This document shows, one piece after another, positions 8,568 through 15,309 of a stretch of 64,000 nt of DNA. The DNA is from an uncultured Roseicyclus sp. (lineage in GTDB: Bacteria; Pseudomonadota; Alphaproteobacteria; Rhodobacterales; Rhodobacteraceae), in NCBI GenBank assembly GCA_947489665.1, contig CANLEH010000001.1:213501-277500 (forward strand), read 5' to 3'. The notes below the pieces were generated by a model. The model saw only the letters and a list, made by a program, of their open reading frames with translations, made no database searches and was not told the origin of the DNA. The stretch's first letter is position 1; each line of letters starts with the position of its first letter. Made by a program: the position numbers and the translations under genes.

Positions 8568-8941
8568 TTGGGTTCCCTCAGATTGATGGGCTAGGTGAAA
8601 CAGATTCAGGAGACATCGACCCCAAGGGGGCCTGACCCGGCCTTCTGGCAGAGTTCCGGTTCTTGGCGCACCGCGCGATCGCGTCGGGCACAGGTTTGGC
8701 AAATCGGGGATAGCCCCTTACGTCTTGCCGAACCCTAAAGACCAAGCCCCATAATACTGAAAATTTGACCCATTGGCGCCGCCGAATTTTGCCTTTGGTT
8801 AATGGTGCGGGGAGGGAGGGGGTTTTCACAGGGAAGGATTCGGTGTACGGCCCCGCATCCGCCATTGCGCGGACCCTCCACGGGCCCTGCTGGACGACAT
8901 CCCGGCTTGCGCCATACCACACAAACCCAAAGGAGACCCCG
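8568..8941. promoter_or_regulatory. Divergent intergenic region between the RTX gene and rpsO
   Basis: 374 nt without a convincing gene. It must contain the promoters of rpsO (plus) and the RTX gene (minus). A GCGCGATCGCG palindrome lies near 8672 and a small CGGGGATAGCCCC hairpin near 8706. AAAGGAGACC directly precedes rpsO. I cannot assign -35/-10 boxes with confidence. Confidence 0.5.
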
Positions 8942-9211
8942 ATGTCGATTACAGCTGAAGAAAAGCAGCGCCTGATGAAGGAATTCGCCACGAAAGAAGG
9001 CGATACCGGTTCCCCTGAAGTTCAGGTGGCCATCCTCACCAGCCGCATCACGACCCTGACCGAGCACTTCAAGACCCACAAGAAGGACAACCACGGCCGC
9101 CGTGGCCTTCTGAAGATGGTCGCACAGCGCCGGAAGCTTCTGGACTACACCCGCGCCAAGGATGAGGCCCGTTACCAGGACCTGATCAAGCGGTTGGGCA
9201 TTCGTCGCTAA
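8942..9211 (+). CDS. rpsO: 30S ribosomal protein S15
   Basis: An 89-residue protein with the standard S15 sequence: [55 protein letters not shown] and the C-terminal [13 protein letters not shown]. It binds the central domain of 16S rRNA early in assembly and in many bacteria represses its own mRNA. A GGAG ribosome-binding site precedes the ATG, and a terminator follows. pnp, its usual next neighbour, lies 6.1 kb away. Confidence 0.97.
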   Translation: MSITAEEKQRLMKEFATKEGDTGSPEVQVAILTSRITTLTEHFKTHKKDNHGRRGLLKMVAQRRKLLDYTRAKDEARYQDLIKRLGIRR

Positions 9212-9236
9212 GACGGACGTTCGGACAGCGAAAAGA

Positions 9237-9266
9237 AGGGGCCCCGGTGGGGCCCTTTTGTTTTTG
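9237..9266 (+). terminator. Intrinsic terminator of rpsO
   Basis: A GC stem GGGCCCC/GGGGCCC with a three-base loop is followed by TTTTGTTTTT. It lies 26 nt past the rpsO stop. Confidence 0.85.
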
Positions 9267-9324
9267 GGGCATGGCTTTGTTAGAGGCGGCTGGTAGGGTG
9301 TCGGAGCTCTGCGGGAGAAGCCGA

Positions 9325-10125
9325 ATGACACATGATGAGGTAATCGACGTCATTTCCGAATCCCTTCGCGGTGCGGCCGGTATCCGCGCGCTATTTCTGA
9401 GCGGAAGCTACGGCAACGGGCTTGCCGATGAACACAGCGATATCGACTTTCTCCTTGTCTCAGAAGACGGTGCAACGGATGCGATGGCGGCCCAGTGGCG
9501 CGCGGCAATCGAACGGACCGGCGAGATCGTGCTTTGGTGGGACCGGACCACTGCCCCGGTCCTGATCAACGCGATCACCGAGGACTGGACGCGCACGGAT
9601 GTGGTGATCCTGAAACCCGACCAGCTTGGCCGTCAGACACAGAGCGCGCTGAAGCCGCTCTTCGACCACGACGGCCTTTACGAGCAGCTCGCCGCACGTC
9701 CGCCGGAAGTGGCCCCGGATGCCAATCGGTTTCGGTATCAGGTGGAGGAGTTCATCCGCATCCTTGGTCTGATCCCGCTGGCCGTGGGGCGAGAGGAATA
9801 CCTCAACGGGGCGCTTGCCGTTTCATTGCTGCGCAACAAGCTGGTCGATTTGATGGTCGAGGAAACGAATGCCCCGAACCGTGGGGGTATCTTGCACCTC
9901 AATCGGCTCATAACCGCAGAGCAGAAGGCGATTTTGATGTCGATGCGACCGGCTCTGCCGGACAGGGAGGCGATGATCGAAGCGCAACTTGCCTATGCGG
10001 CGGCCTATCTGCCGCTTGCCCGTCAGCGGGCCGAGCGGTTGGGTATGGAGTGGCCAGAACGGTTCGAGGCCGTGACGTGGGCCCGTTTGAAGGAAACGCT
10101 TGGGATCGAGCGACCCTACGCCTGA
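9325..10125 (+). CDS. Nucleotidyltransferase-domain protein
   Basis: A 266-residue protein. Near the N-terminus is the polymerase-beta-like signature FLSGSYGNGLADEHSDIDFLLV: Gly27-Ser28 then Asp39-x-Asp41, the metal-binding acids of the MNT/ANT nucleotidyltransferase superfamily. The rest is mainly helical, as in aminoglycoside adenylyltransferase-like proteins and HEPN-fused relatives. It probably transfers a nucleotide to a small molecule or protein; the target is unknown and resistance should not be assumed. The ATG at 9325 has GGGAGAAG upstream. It ends 19 nt before the convergent sbtB. Confidence 0.75.
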   Translation: MTHDEVIDVISESLRGAAGIRALFLSGSYGNGLADEHSDIDFLLVSEDGATDAMAAQWRAAIERTGEIVLWWDRTTAPVLINAITEDWTRTDVVILKPDQLGRQTQSALKPLFDHDGLYEQLAARPPEVAPDANRFRYQVEEFIRILGLIPLAVGREEYLNGALAVSLLRNKLVDLMVEETNAPNRGGILHLNRLITAEQKAILMSMRPALPDREAMIEAQLAYAAAYLPLARQRAERLGMEWPERFEAVTWARLKETLGIERPYA

Positions 10126-10144
10126 GCGGCACGAATTAGGTGGG

Positions 10145-10462
10145 TCAGACCGCGAACTTATGCGGCCTGAGGATATGCACCGGCTCCACATAGGCGATGC
10201 CGGAATAGTGCTGGAAGTAGCGGTCAGCAATGGTCTGGATGATGGCCTCGGCCTTTTCGGCGTCGCTGACAATCGCCTCGATCTTCACGTTGGACAGGAC
10301 GCCGCCCACGCCGGGGCGGTTGGCCGAGCGTTTGCCGCGGCTGCCGCGTCCGCCCGCATCGACATGGGTGTAGCCGGTCGCGCCGCCCTCCATGATGAGT
10401 GCGGCGACGCCGTCGAGGATGCTGCGTTCGGTGATGATCACGAGTTTGGTTGCGTCGTACAT
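10145..10462 (-). CDS. sbtB: P-II-like regulator of bicarbonate transport (SbtB type)
   Basis: A 105-residue protein with a P-II ferredoxin-like fold: KLVIITERSILDGVAALIMEGGATGYTHVDAGGRGSRGKR, then VLSNVKIEAIVSDAEKAEAIIQTI and YSGIAYVEPVHILRP. It differs from GlnB/GlnK in the T-loop (residues about 38-55) and lacks the uridylylated Tyr context. Adjacent SbtA makes the SbtB assignment strong. SbtB-type proteins sense adenylate nucleotides and modulate SbtA. The C-terminal CGxxxC redox extension of some cyanobacterial SbtB is absent. It is 14 nt downstream of sbtA. Confidence 0.85.
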   Translation of the reverse strand: MYDATKLVIITERSILDGVAALIMEGGATGYTHVDAGGRGSRGKRSANRPGVGGVLSNVKIEAIVSDAEKAEAIIQTIADRYFQHYSGIAYVEPVHILRPHKFAV

Positions 10463-10476
10463 GGGCTTGCTCCGCG

Positions 10477-11511
10477 TCAAAGGCCGATGGTGAGGTCTGC
10501 GAGGGCGATCCAGAGGGGGATCGACAGGATCGCGACGGGGGTGCCGAGGCCGGTGGATGTGCCTACGTAGGAGGAGGGGTTCGCCTCGGGCAAGGCCCCG
10601 CGCAGGGTGGGCGGGCCGGAGATGTCGGAGGAAGACGCCGCCATGACCGCCAGCAGGACAACGCCGCCGCCGGAAAAGCCGGTGAATTGGTGGACGATCA
10701 GGCCTGCGCCGAAGCCAAGCGCGCCGTGGACGAGGGGCGCGAGGAGGCCATAGGCGATGTATGCATGGGCCACGCCCTTGAGCTCTGACAGGCGCGACCA
10801 GGCCTCCATCCCCATGATGAGCATCAGGATCGACAGGAGGCCCCGGAAGAGGATGTCGTAGAAGCTTTCGTAGACGGAGTCCGGCCGGGCGAGGATGCCG
10901 AGGGCGAGGCCGAGCAGCAGGGCGGAGATGGCCGCCGAGCGGAAGGTGTCGACGAGGATGCCTTTCACCATGCCTTGCGGCAGGCCTTGGGGCGCAGATG
11001 CGGTGCCGTCCGCGTTGATCGTGGCGGCGGCTTTGCGTTCCGCGCTGAGCCGGGCGAGGACGATGGCGGTGACAAGGGCGGCGATATCCATGAAGGGATA
11101 AAGCGCGCCGATGAAACCTTCGTAGGCGATGCCTTCGCTGTCGAGCATGGCCATTGCGGCGGCGAGGGTGGAGGCGGAGACGGCGCCGAATAGGCCCGCC
11201 GTGGCACAGCCGTCCATCGGGTTGACCTTCTTGAAGCGGGCGAGGGTTCCGATACCAAGAAGCACAATGGCGATGCCGACAAAGGCTGCGAAGAGGGCGG
11301 GGACGGCAAGTTGCAGGAGGTCCGCTTCGCGCACGGAAATGCCCGCACCGAGGCCGACTTTCATCAGCAGCAGGAAGACGATCCACTTGTAGACCGGTTC
11401 GGGGATTTCAAGCTTGGAGCCGAAGGCCGCCAGCGCCATGCCGCCGATCAGGAAGGCGAGCGTTGGTTTCTGCATCTGCTCCACGATGGTTGTGGCAATG
11501 TCGATCAGCAT
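10477..11511 (-). CDS. sbtA: Sodium-dependent bicarbonate transporter SbtA family
   Basis: A 344-residue protein of about ten membrane segments in two inverted halves, with the family pieces QKPTLAFLIGGMALAAFGSKLEIPEP, FGAVSASTLAAAMAMLDSEGI and VMAASSSDISGPPTLRGALPEANPSSYVGTSTGLGTPVAI. The SASxLAAA and SSSDISGPP-like loops correspond to the substrate/Na+ site of cyanobacterial SbtA. It probably imports bicarbonate with Na+ at the inner membrane. It is translated just ahead of sbtB and divergent from a LysR gene. In a presumed heterotroph this would feed anaplerotic carboxylation or pH balance. Confidence 0.88.
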   Translation of the reverse strand: MLIDIATTIVEQMQKPTLAFLIGGMALAAFGSKLEIPEPVYKWIVFLLLMKVGLGAGISVREADLLQLAVPALFAAFVGIAIVLLGIGTLARFKKVNPMDGCATAGLFGAVSASTLAAAMAMLDSEGIAYEGFIGALYPFMDIAALVTAIVLARLSAERKAAATINADGTASAPQGLPQGMVKGILVDTFRSAAISALLLGLALGILARPDSVYESFYDILFRGLLSILMLIMGMEAWSRLSELKGVAHAYIAYGLLAPLVHGALGFGAGLIVHQFTGFSGGGVVLLAVMAASSSDISGPPTLRGALPEANPSSYVGTSTGLGTPVAILSIPLWIALADLTIGL

Positions 11512-11572
11512 GGGCGTGTCCCCTGGTGTGCGGTTCGATGGGGAGATAGCGATGCAGGGGTGAGATAAAAAA

Positions 11573-11590
11573 TATATCTTTTCGCATATA
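11573..11590. promoter_or_regulatory. Candidate LysR operator between sbtA and the LysR gene
   Basis: TATAT-N8-ATATA dyad (11573-11577 and 11586-11590) in a markedly AT-rich 98-nt divergent region. Its placement and T-N11-A-like geometry fit LysR-type regulator binding. Confidence 0.5.
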
Positions 11591-11609
11591 ACGTTCTATT
11601 TTGTGGAAC

Positions 11610-12479
11610 ATGGATCAGTTGAACTATCACCATTTGCGATACTTCCGGGACGTCGCACACGAGGGGAACCTGACGCGCACGGCGGAGAAGCTGAACGTGT
11701 CGCAATCGGCCCTGTCGACGCAGATCAAGCAATTGGAGGCGCGGCTGGGGCATGCGCTGTTTGAGCGGGTCGGGCGGCGGCTGGAGCTGACCGAAGTGGG
11801 GCGGATCGCGCTGGACCATGCGGATCGGATTTTCGCCACGGGTGCCGACCTGATGGCGGTGTTGAAACAGGCGGGTACGCGTATGCCACCGCTGAGGGTG
11901 GGCGCGGCTTCGACCCTGTCGCGGAACTTTCAGCGGCGGTTTCTGGGGCCGGTGCTGGGGCGGGAGGATGTGGAGTTGATCTTGCGCTCAGGCTCTGAGG
12001 CGGAGTTGGTGGATGGGCTGAGCAACCTGTCGCTGGACGTGGCGCTGATGACGGAGCCGCCGCGCGGGGACGGGCGTGCGGAGCTGCGCGCGCAGCGGCT
12101 GGCGGAGCAGGCCGTGGGGCTGCATGGGGTGCCGGGGCTGATGGGGGGAACGTTGGAGACGCTGCTGGCGGAGGGGCGGTTTTTGCTTCCGACGGATCCG
12201 ACGATCAGCGCGGGTTTCGTGGCGTTGGGCGAGCGGTTTGGCGTGACGCCGAAGATCGCGGCAAGTGTGGACGACATGGCGATGGTGCGTCTTCTGGCGC
12301 GGGAAGGTGCGGGGATTGCGGTGACGCCTGCGGTTGTGGTGGCCGATGAGTTGGACAGCGGGCGGCTGGTGAGCGCGCCGTTTGATCTGGGGATTGCGGA
12401 GCGGTTCTTTGCGGTGACGTTGAAGCGGACGTTTCCGCATCCGTTGCTGGACGAGTTGATTGAGGCGGCGGGGACATGA
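11610..12479 (+). CDS. LysR-family transcriptional regulator
   Basis: A 289-residue protein with an N-terminal winged helix (LNYHHLRYFRDVAHEGNLTRTAEKLNVSQSALSTQIKQLEARLGHALFERVGRRLELTEVGR) followed by a periplasmic-binding-type effector domain. NhaR-like in its N-terminus. It is divergent from sbtA and by the usual LysR logic a strong candidate for controlling sbtAB, possibly in response to inorganic carbon or Na+. The ATG at 11610 is preferred to a TTG nine bases upstream. It overlaps the polysaccharide deacetylase by ATGA. Confidence 0.88.
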   Translation: MDQLNYHHLRYFRDVAHEGNLTRTAEKLNVSQSALSTQIKQLEARLGHALFERVGRRLELTEVGRIALDHADRIFATGADLMAVLKQAGTRMPPLRVGAASTLSRNFQRRFLGPVLGREDVELILRSGSEAELVDGLSNLSLDVALMTEPPRGDGRAELRAQRLAEQAVGLHGVPGLMGGTLETLLAEGRFLLPTDPTISAGFVALGERFGVTPKIAASVDDMAMVRLLAREGAGIAVTPAVVVADELDSGRLVSAPFDLGIAERFFAVTLKRTFPHPLLDELIEAAGT

Positions 12480-13168
12480 GGTGGCTCGTGCTTCTCCTCG
12501 GGCTGTCAGCCCTCCTCGCAGCGGCTTTGTGGCAGGTGAGCCGGGCGCGGGAGTTTCAGGTCTTTGGGGAGATCGTGGCGCGCGGGGATGGCAGCGCGCA
12601 GGTTGTCGCGTTGACCTTTGATGACGGGCCGACGGCGGCGCATACGGGCGCTTTGTTGGAGGGGCTAGGCGATGCGCGGGCGACGTTCTTTCTGGTGGGG
12701 CAGGATATTGTCGCGAACCCGGAGGCGGCGGAGGCGATTGTCGCGGCGGGGCATGAGATCGGGAACCATTCGTGGGATCATCCGCGGATGGTGTTGATGT
12801 GGCCCGTTGCCGTGCGGGCGCAGATTGAGGACACGGACGCGGCGATCCGGGCGCTGGGATATGACGGCGCGATCCCGTTTCGGCCTCCTTTCGGGAAAAA
12901 GCTGTTCGTGTTGCCTTGGGTGCTGAGCCGGATGGGGCGGCCTTCTGTGATGTGGTCGATGGAGCCGGATACGGTGCTGGGGGCGGAGATGTCGGCGGAG
13001 GCGCTGACAGAGTACGTCGTGGAGGGCGCGGAGGCGGGGGATATCATCCTGCTGCACGGGATGTTCAGCGGCAATGCGGCGACGCGGGAGGCCTTGCCGG
13101 GGATCGTGGAGGGGCTGACCGAGAGAGGGTTCGGGTTTGTGACGATAAGCGAGATTTTGGGGGAGTGA
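12476..13168 (+). CDS. Polysaccharide deacetylase (NodB homology, CE4)
   Basis: A 230-residue protein with an N-terminal signal anchor (MRWLVLLLGLSALLAAALW). The catalytic NodB motifs are complete: TFDDGP (metal Asp and general base), GNHSWDHP (the two metal His), RPPFGKK and the C-terminal LLHG. Such enzymes remove N- or O-acetyl groups from envelope polysaccharides or peptidoglycan outside the inner membrane. Translationally coupled to the LysR gene, but no functional link to bicarbonate transport is evident. Confidence 0.88.
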   Translation: MRWLVLLLGLSALLAAALWQVSRAREFQVFGEIVARGDGSAQVVALTFDDGPTAAHTGALLEGLGDARATFFLVGQDIVANPEAAEAIVAAGHEIGNHSWDHPRMVLMWPVAVRAQIEDTDAAIRALGYDGAIPFRPPFGKKLFVLPWVLSRMGRPSVMWSMEPDTVLGAEMSAEALTEYVVEGAEAGDIILLHGMFSGNAATREALPGIVEGLTERGFGFVTISEILGE

Positions 13169-13181
13169 TCACGCGTGATCA
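13166..13181. repeat. Perfect 16-bp palindrome overlapping the deacetylase stop codon
   Basis: TGATCACGCGTGATCA is a perfect palindrome whose first three bases are the stop codon of the preceding gene. No T-tract follows, so it is more likely a protein-binding site or part of a 3-prime RNA structure than an intrinsic terminator. Confidence 0.7.
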
Positions 13182-13292
13182 AGGTTGAAACCGGGGCATT
13201 GGTTGGGATTTATTGTTTAAAAACAAGGGTCGGTCTTCAAAAATAGTTCTATGATTATAGAAATGTTCGGAACATGGTTAACGGCGTGTCTC

Positions 13293-13390
13293 GCGCTTCG
13301 AGAAAGAGGTGAATCGCCAATACCCTGCCACGCCTTCGGCGCTCCCGGGACATTGGCGATAAGGGTCGTCTCAACGATTTCTCGAAACGC
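13293..13390. other. Nested-hairpin intergenic element, possible structured RNA
   Basis: Three nested stems can be drawn. The outer is 13293-13305 with 13378-13390 (13 bp, one mismatch). The middle is ATCGCCAAT/ATTGGCGAT at 13313-13321 and 13352-13360 (9 bp, perfect). The inner is CGCC-TTC-GGCG at 13331-13341. Smaller dyads lie just upstream (TTCTAT-GATT-ATAGAA near 13250 and ATGTTCGGAACAT near 13263). A 70-codon open frame crosses the region but shows no family features. Candidate ncRNA, leader element of the downstream hydroxylase, or repeat unit. Confidence 0.5.
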
Positions 13391-13459
13391 TTGGACGCAG
13401 CGTTTTGCTTACGCTTTTCGGGCGGGTCGGGCTAGGGTTTGGCCGAGGAGGGTCGGGCC

Positions 13460-14170
13460 ATGATCGCGACGTTGCGGGTGTTGATCCATATGGGCGGATT
13501 GCAGCGGTTGGCGCCGTTTTGGGTGCTCGGGCTGATGCTGTTTGCGCTGAATTTCGGGTGGCTGGTTTGTGTGGCCGTCCTCTATGGCGTCGTGCTGCAA
13601 TTCTTCGTGGAATACGTCCTGCACCGCTTCGTCTATCACCGCGACCCGCCGGCGGAGCAGTCGCCGTTCAACGCGCTCTACCGGGCGCATATCGGGCACC
13701 ATGAGTTTCCGAATGAGCCGGAGTTCTTCACCGGCGGGGACGATTGGTTTGCGGTGAAATTCGGGGTTGGGGCGGTGGTGCTGCATACGGCTCTGCTGTG
13801 GCCGGTGCTGGGGCTGGCCGATGCGGCCTTGTTCGGGGCGGTGGCGCTGTTTGTGGGGTCGGTTTCTGCGTTCACGTTCTACGAGTTTTGCCACACGCTG
13901 GCGCATCTGGACGTGCCGAAGGGGTGCTTCGGGAAGCGCGTGACGCATGAGCATTTGCGGCATCACTTCAACGACCACGAGAGCAATTTCCACGTGAGTT
14001 TCGGGATGGGCTGGATCGATTGGCTGTTCGGCACGGTTTATGACCGGGATGTCGCGAAGGGGCGGTTTGATCGGGGGACGGTGATGTCTTTGGGGATGGA
14101 CCCTGAGGATTTGCGGCTGGTGACGGCGCGGAAGGCGTGGGGGTTGCCGGAGCGGGGTTCCGGGCGCTGA
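13460..14170 (+). CDS. Sterol desaturase / fatty acid hydroxylase family protein
   Basis: A 236-residue integral membrane di-iron enzyme. Histidine motifs are spaced as in the FA_hydroxylase family: EYVLHRFVYHRD, RAHIGHHEF, FYEFCHTLAHLD and THEHLRHHFNDHESNFHVSFGMGWIDWLFGT. These oxygenases hydroxylate or desaturate lipid chains, sterols or carotenoids at the membrane. I begin at the ATG at 13460, preceded by GAGGAGGG. The substrate cannot be inferred from the neighbours. Confidence 0.88.
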   Translation: MIATLRVLIHMGGLQRLAPFWVLGLMLFALNFGWLVCVAVLYGVVLQFFVEYVLHRFVYHRDPPAEQSPFNALYRAHIGHHEFPNEPEFFTGGDDWFAVKFGVGAVVLHTALLWPVLGLADAALFGAVALFVGSVSAFTFYEFCHTLAHLDVPKGCFGKRVTHEHLRHHFNDHESNFHVSFGMGWIDWLFGTVYDRDVAKGRFDRGTVMSLGMDPEDLRLVTARKAWGLPERGSGR

Positions 14171-14179
14171 GCAACGGTG

Positions 14180-14304
14180 TCGACGGGCCTGGATGCGGCG
14201 AAACGGACGGGTGTGGGTGGCAGTTTATGGTGGCCAAGTCAGTGTGACGAATGGGCGGAGTGCCTGGGGTGGCGAAATCGCCGGGTCCGGGGTAGGCCCG
14301 TCGA
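14180..14304. repeat. 11-bp perfect inverted repeat flanking about 100 nt after the hydroxylase gene
   Basis: TCGACGGGCCT at 14180-14190 and AGGCCCGTCGA at 14294-14304 are exact inverted copies 103 nt apart. The enclosed DNA holds a small GGCGAAATCGCC hairpin and no convincing gene. The element marks the edge between GC-rich DNA and the AT-richer receiver-gene patch. Confidence 0.55.
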
Positions 14305-14337
14305 TGGCGGGGCGGCTTCGCCGCTGTTAACCCGCTG

Positions 14338-14520
14338 ATGTCTGACAGCTTCAAAGAAAGTAGCGTAGAGACAGCACTTGCAATGCTCAAACGCTATGAA
14401 TCGCCAAAGAAATCTTTCACAACGCGTCAAGATTATCCTTTTGCTGATCCAAAAGCAGCATGGAACGTGCTGTTCGGTGGGAGCAGAACTACTTCTTTGA
14501 GGCTGACAAGAGGTATTTGA
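14338..14520 (+). CDS. Doubtful small ORF in the AT-richer patch
   Basis: A 60-codon frame with no ribosome-binding site and no recognised domain (MSDSFKESSVETALAML, KSFTTRQDYPFADPKAAWN). The translation looks protein-like over its first 45 residues, then overlaps the 3-prime end of the opposing receiver gene. It may be a remnant of a longer gene. It occupies much of the 14171-14488 gap, which otherwise holds nothing convincing. Confidence 0.25.
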   Translation: MSDSFKESSVETALAMLKRYESPKKSFTTRQDYPFADPKAAWNVLFGGSRTTSLRLTRGI

Positions 14521-15001
14521 CGAACTTTCGAACGTCCAGCTTTAGCCCGAATGCGCCTGGCTTTAATTCGAACATATCAAGCGCTGCGGGTTCAGGTGCA
14601 AGCTCCGGAATCTCATCCAAGAGCTCAGTCATGCGTGAACCTCGAAAACGCGATTTGCTGAATACCTGAATTCCATGTCTGAACATCAAGTGATCGTCGT
14701 ACACACCGATAGGGTATGCAGAGAAGATCACCACGGGCAACTCTGGGAAGTGTAACCTAACATATTGCGCGAAAAACGCTCCTGTTCGTGATCCACCCAT
14801 TGTTTCCATCTCGGTAAACAGTGGTTCCGGCGGCATATTCATGTCGAGCAAAAAAAGGTCAAACGAACGGCTTTTCAATGAAGCAACAGCGTCTTGCAGA
14901 GACGCCACAACAACAATATCGAGGCCAACTCGCTCAAATGCTACGACCAGCCCCTTTATTGTGTCAGCTTCGTCATCTAGCCAGAGAATGCTTTTGGCCA
15001 T
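14489..15001 (-). CDS. Orphan response-regulator receiver protein
   Basis: A 170-residue single receiver domain. ILWLDDEAD supplies acidic Asp9/Asp10, FDLFLLDMNMP the phospho-acceptor Asp53, VVIFSAYP the switch Ser94 and VFSKSRF Lys116. A helical tail of about 45 residues replaces a DNA-binding domain. No kinase is adjacent. Base composition is visibly lower in GC than the flanking genes and codons such as AAA and TCA are common, suggesting horizontal acquisition. Such stand-alone receivers usually act by protein contact. Output unknown. Confidence 0.8.
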   Translation of the reverse strand: MAKSILWLDDEADTIKGLVVAFERVGLDIVVVASLQDAVASLKSRSFDLFLLDMNMPPEPLFTEMETMGGSRTGAFFAQYVRLHFPELPVVIFSAYPIGVYDDHLMFRHGIQVFSKSRFRGSRMTELLDEIPELAPEPAALDMFELKPGAFGLKLDVRKFVKYLLSASKK

Positions 15002-15309
15002 GGCCTTTCTTTCCTTCCATTACGACGACCGTTGAAAAGACAGATTGCGTATCTAGGGCGGCGCCGTCCAGTGAAGTCAAAAATGCTCCCTGGACTTGCG
15101 GTCGGGCTTTTATGAAAGCTGACCGACCTCTCTGTGGCCAGCTATCCCTCCCCTTCCCAAACCCCCTCAACCCGTGTATGCCCCGCCTCATCTGAGACGA
15201 CACGCTGTGACCCCGGCGTTCGCAAAGGGTAGGGGTCGGCGGCAATGGGGCCGCCATATGGATGAGGGACCCGACAGGGGTCGGGAGTGCCCTCGAATAG
15301 GAAACGCAG
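15002..15309. promoter_or_regulatory. Upstream/leader region of pnp
   Basis: 308 nt divergent between the receiver gene and pnp with no credible ORF. The last 100 nt are GC-rich and hold short dyads (for example GACCCC...GGGGTC around 15209-15240 and GGGACCCGAC...GTCGGGAG near 15266). In many bacteria the pnp leader is folded and is the target of autoregulation by PNPase. I see no decisive promoter boxes. Confidence 0.4.

Noticed and set aside
9325..10125. Reading the nucleotidyltransferase as an aminoglycoside-resistance gene or a MNT-HEPN toxin-antitoxin member
   Set aside because: The catalytic signature alone does not specify substrate, and no HEPN partner gene is adjacent.
13251..13463. 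70-codon frame across the structured intergenic element
   Set aside because: No ribosome-binding site or family features, and it runs through all the hairpin arms; structure explains the sequence better.
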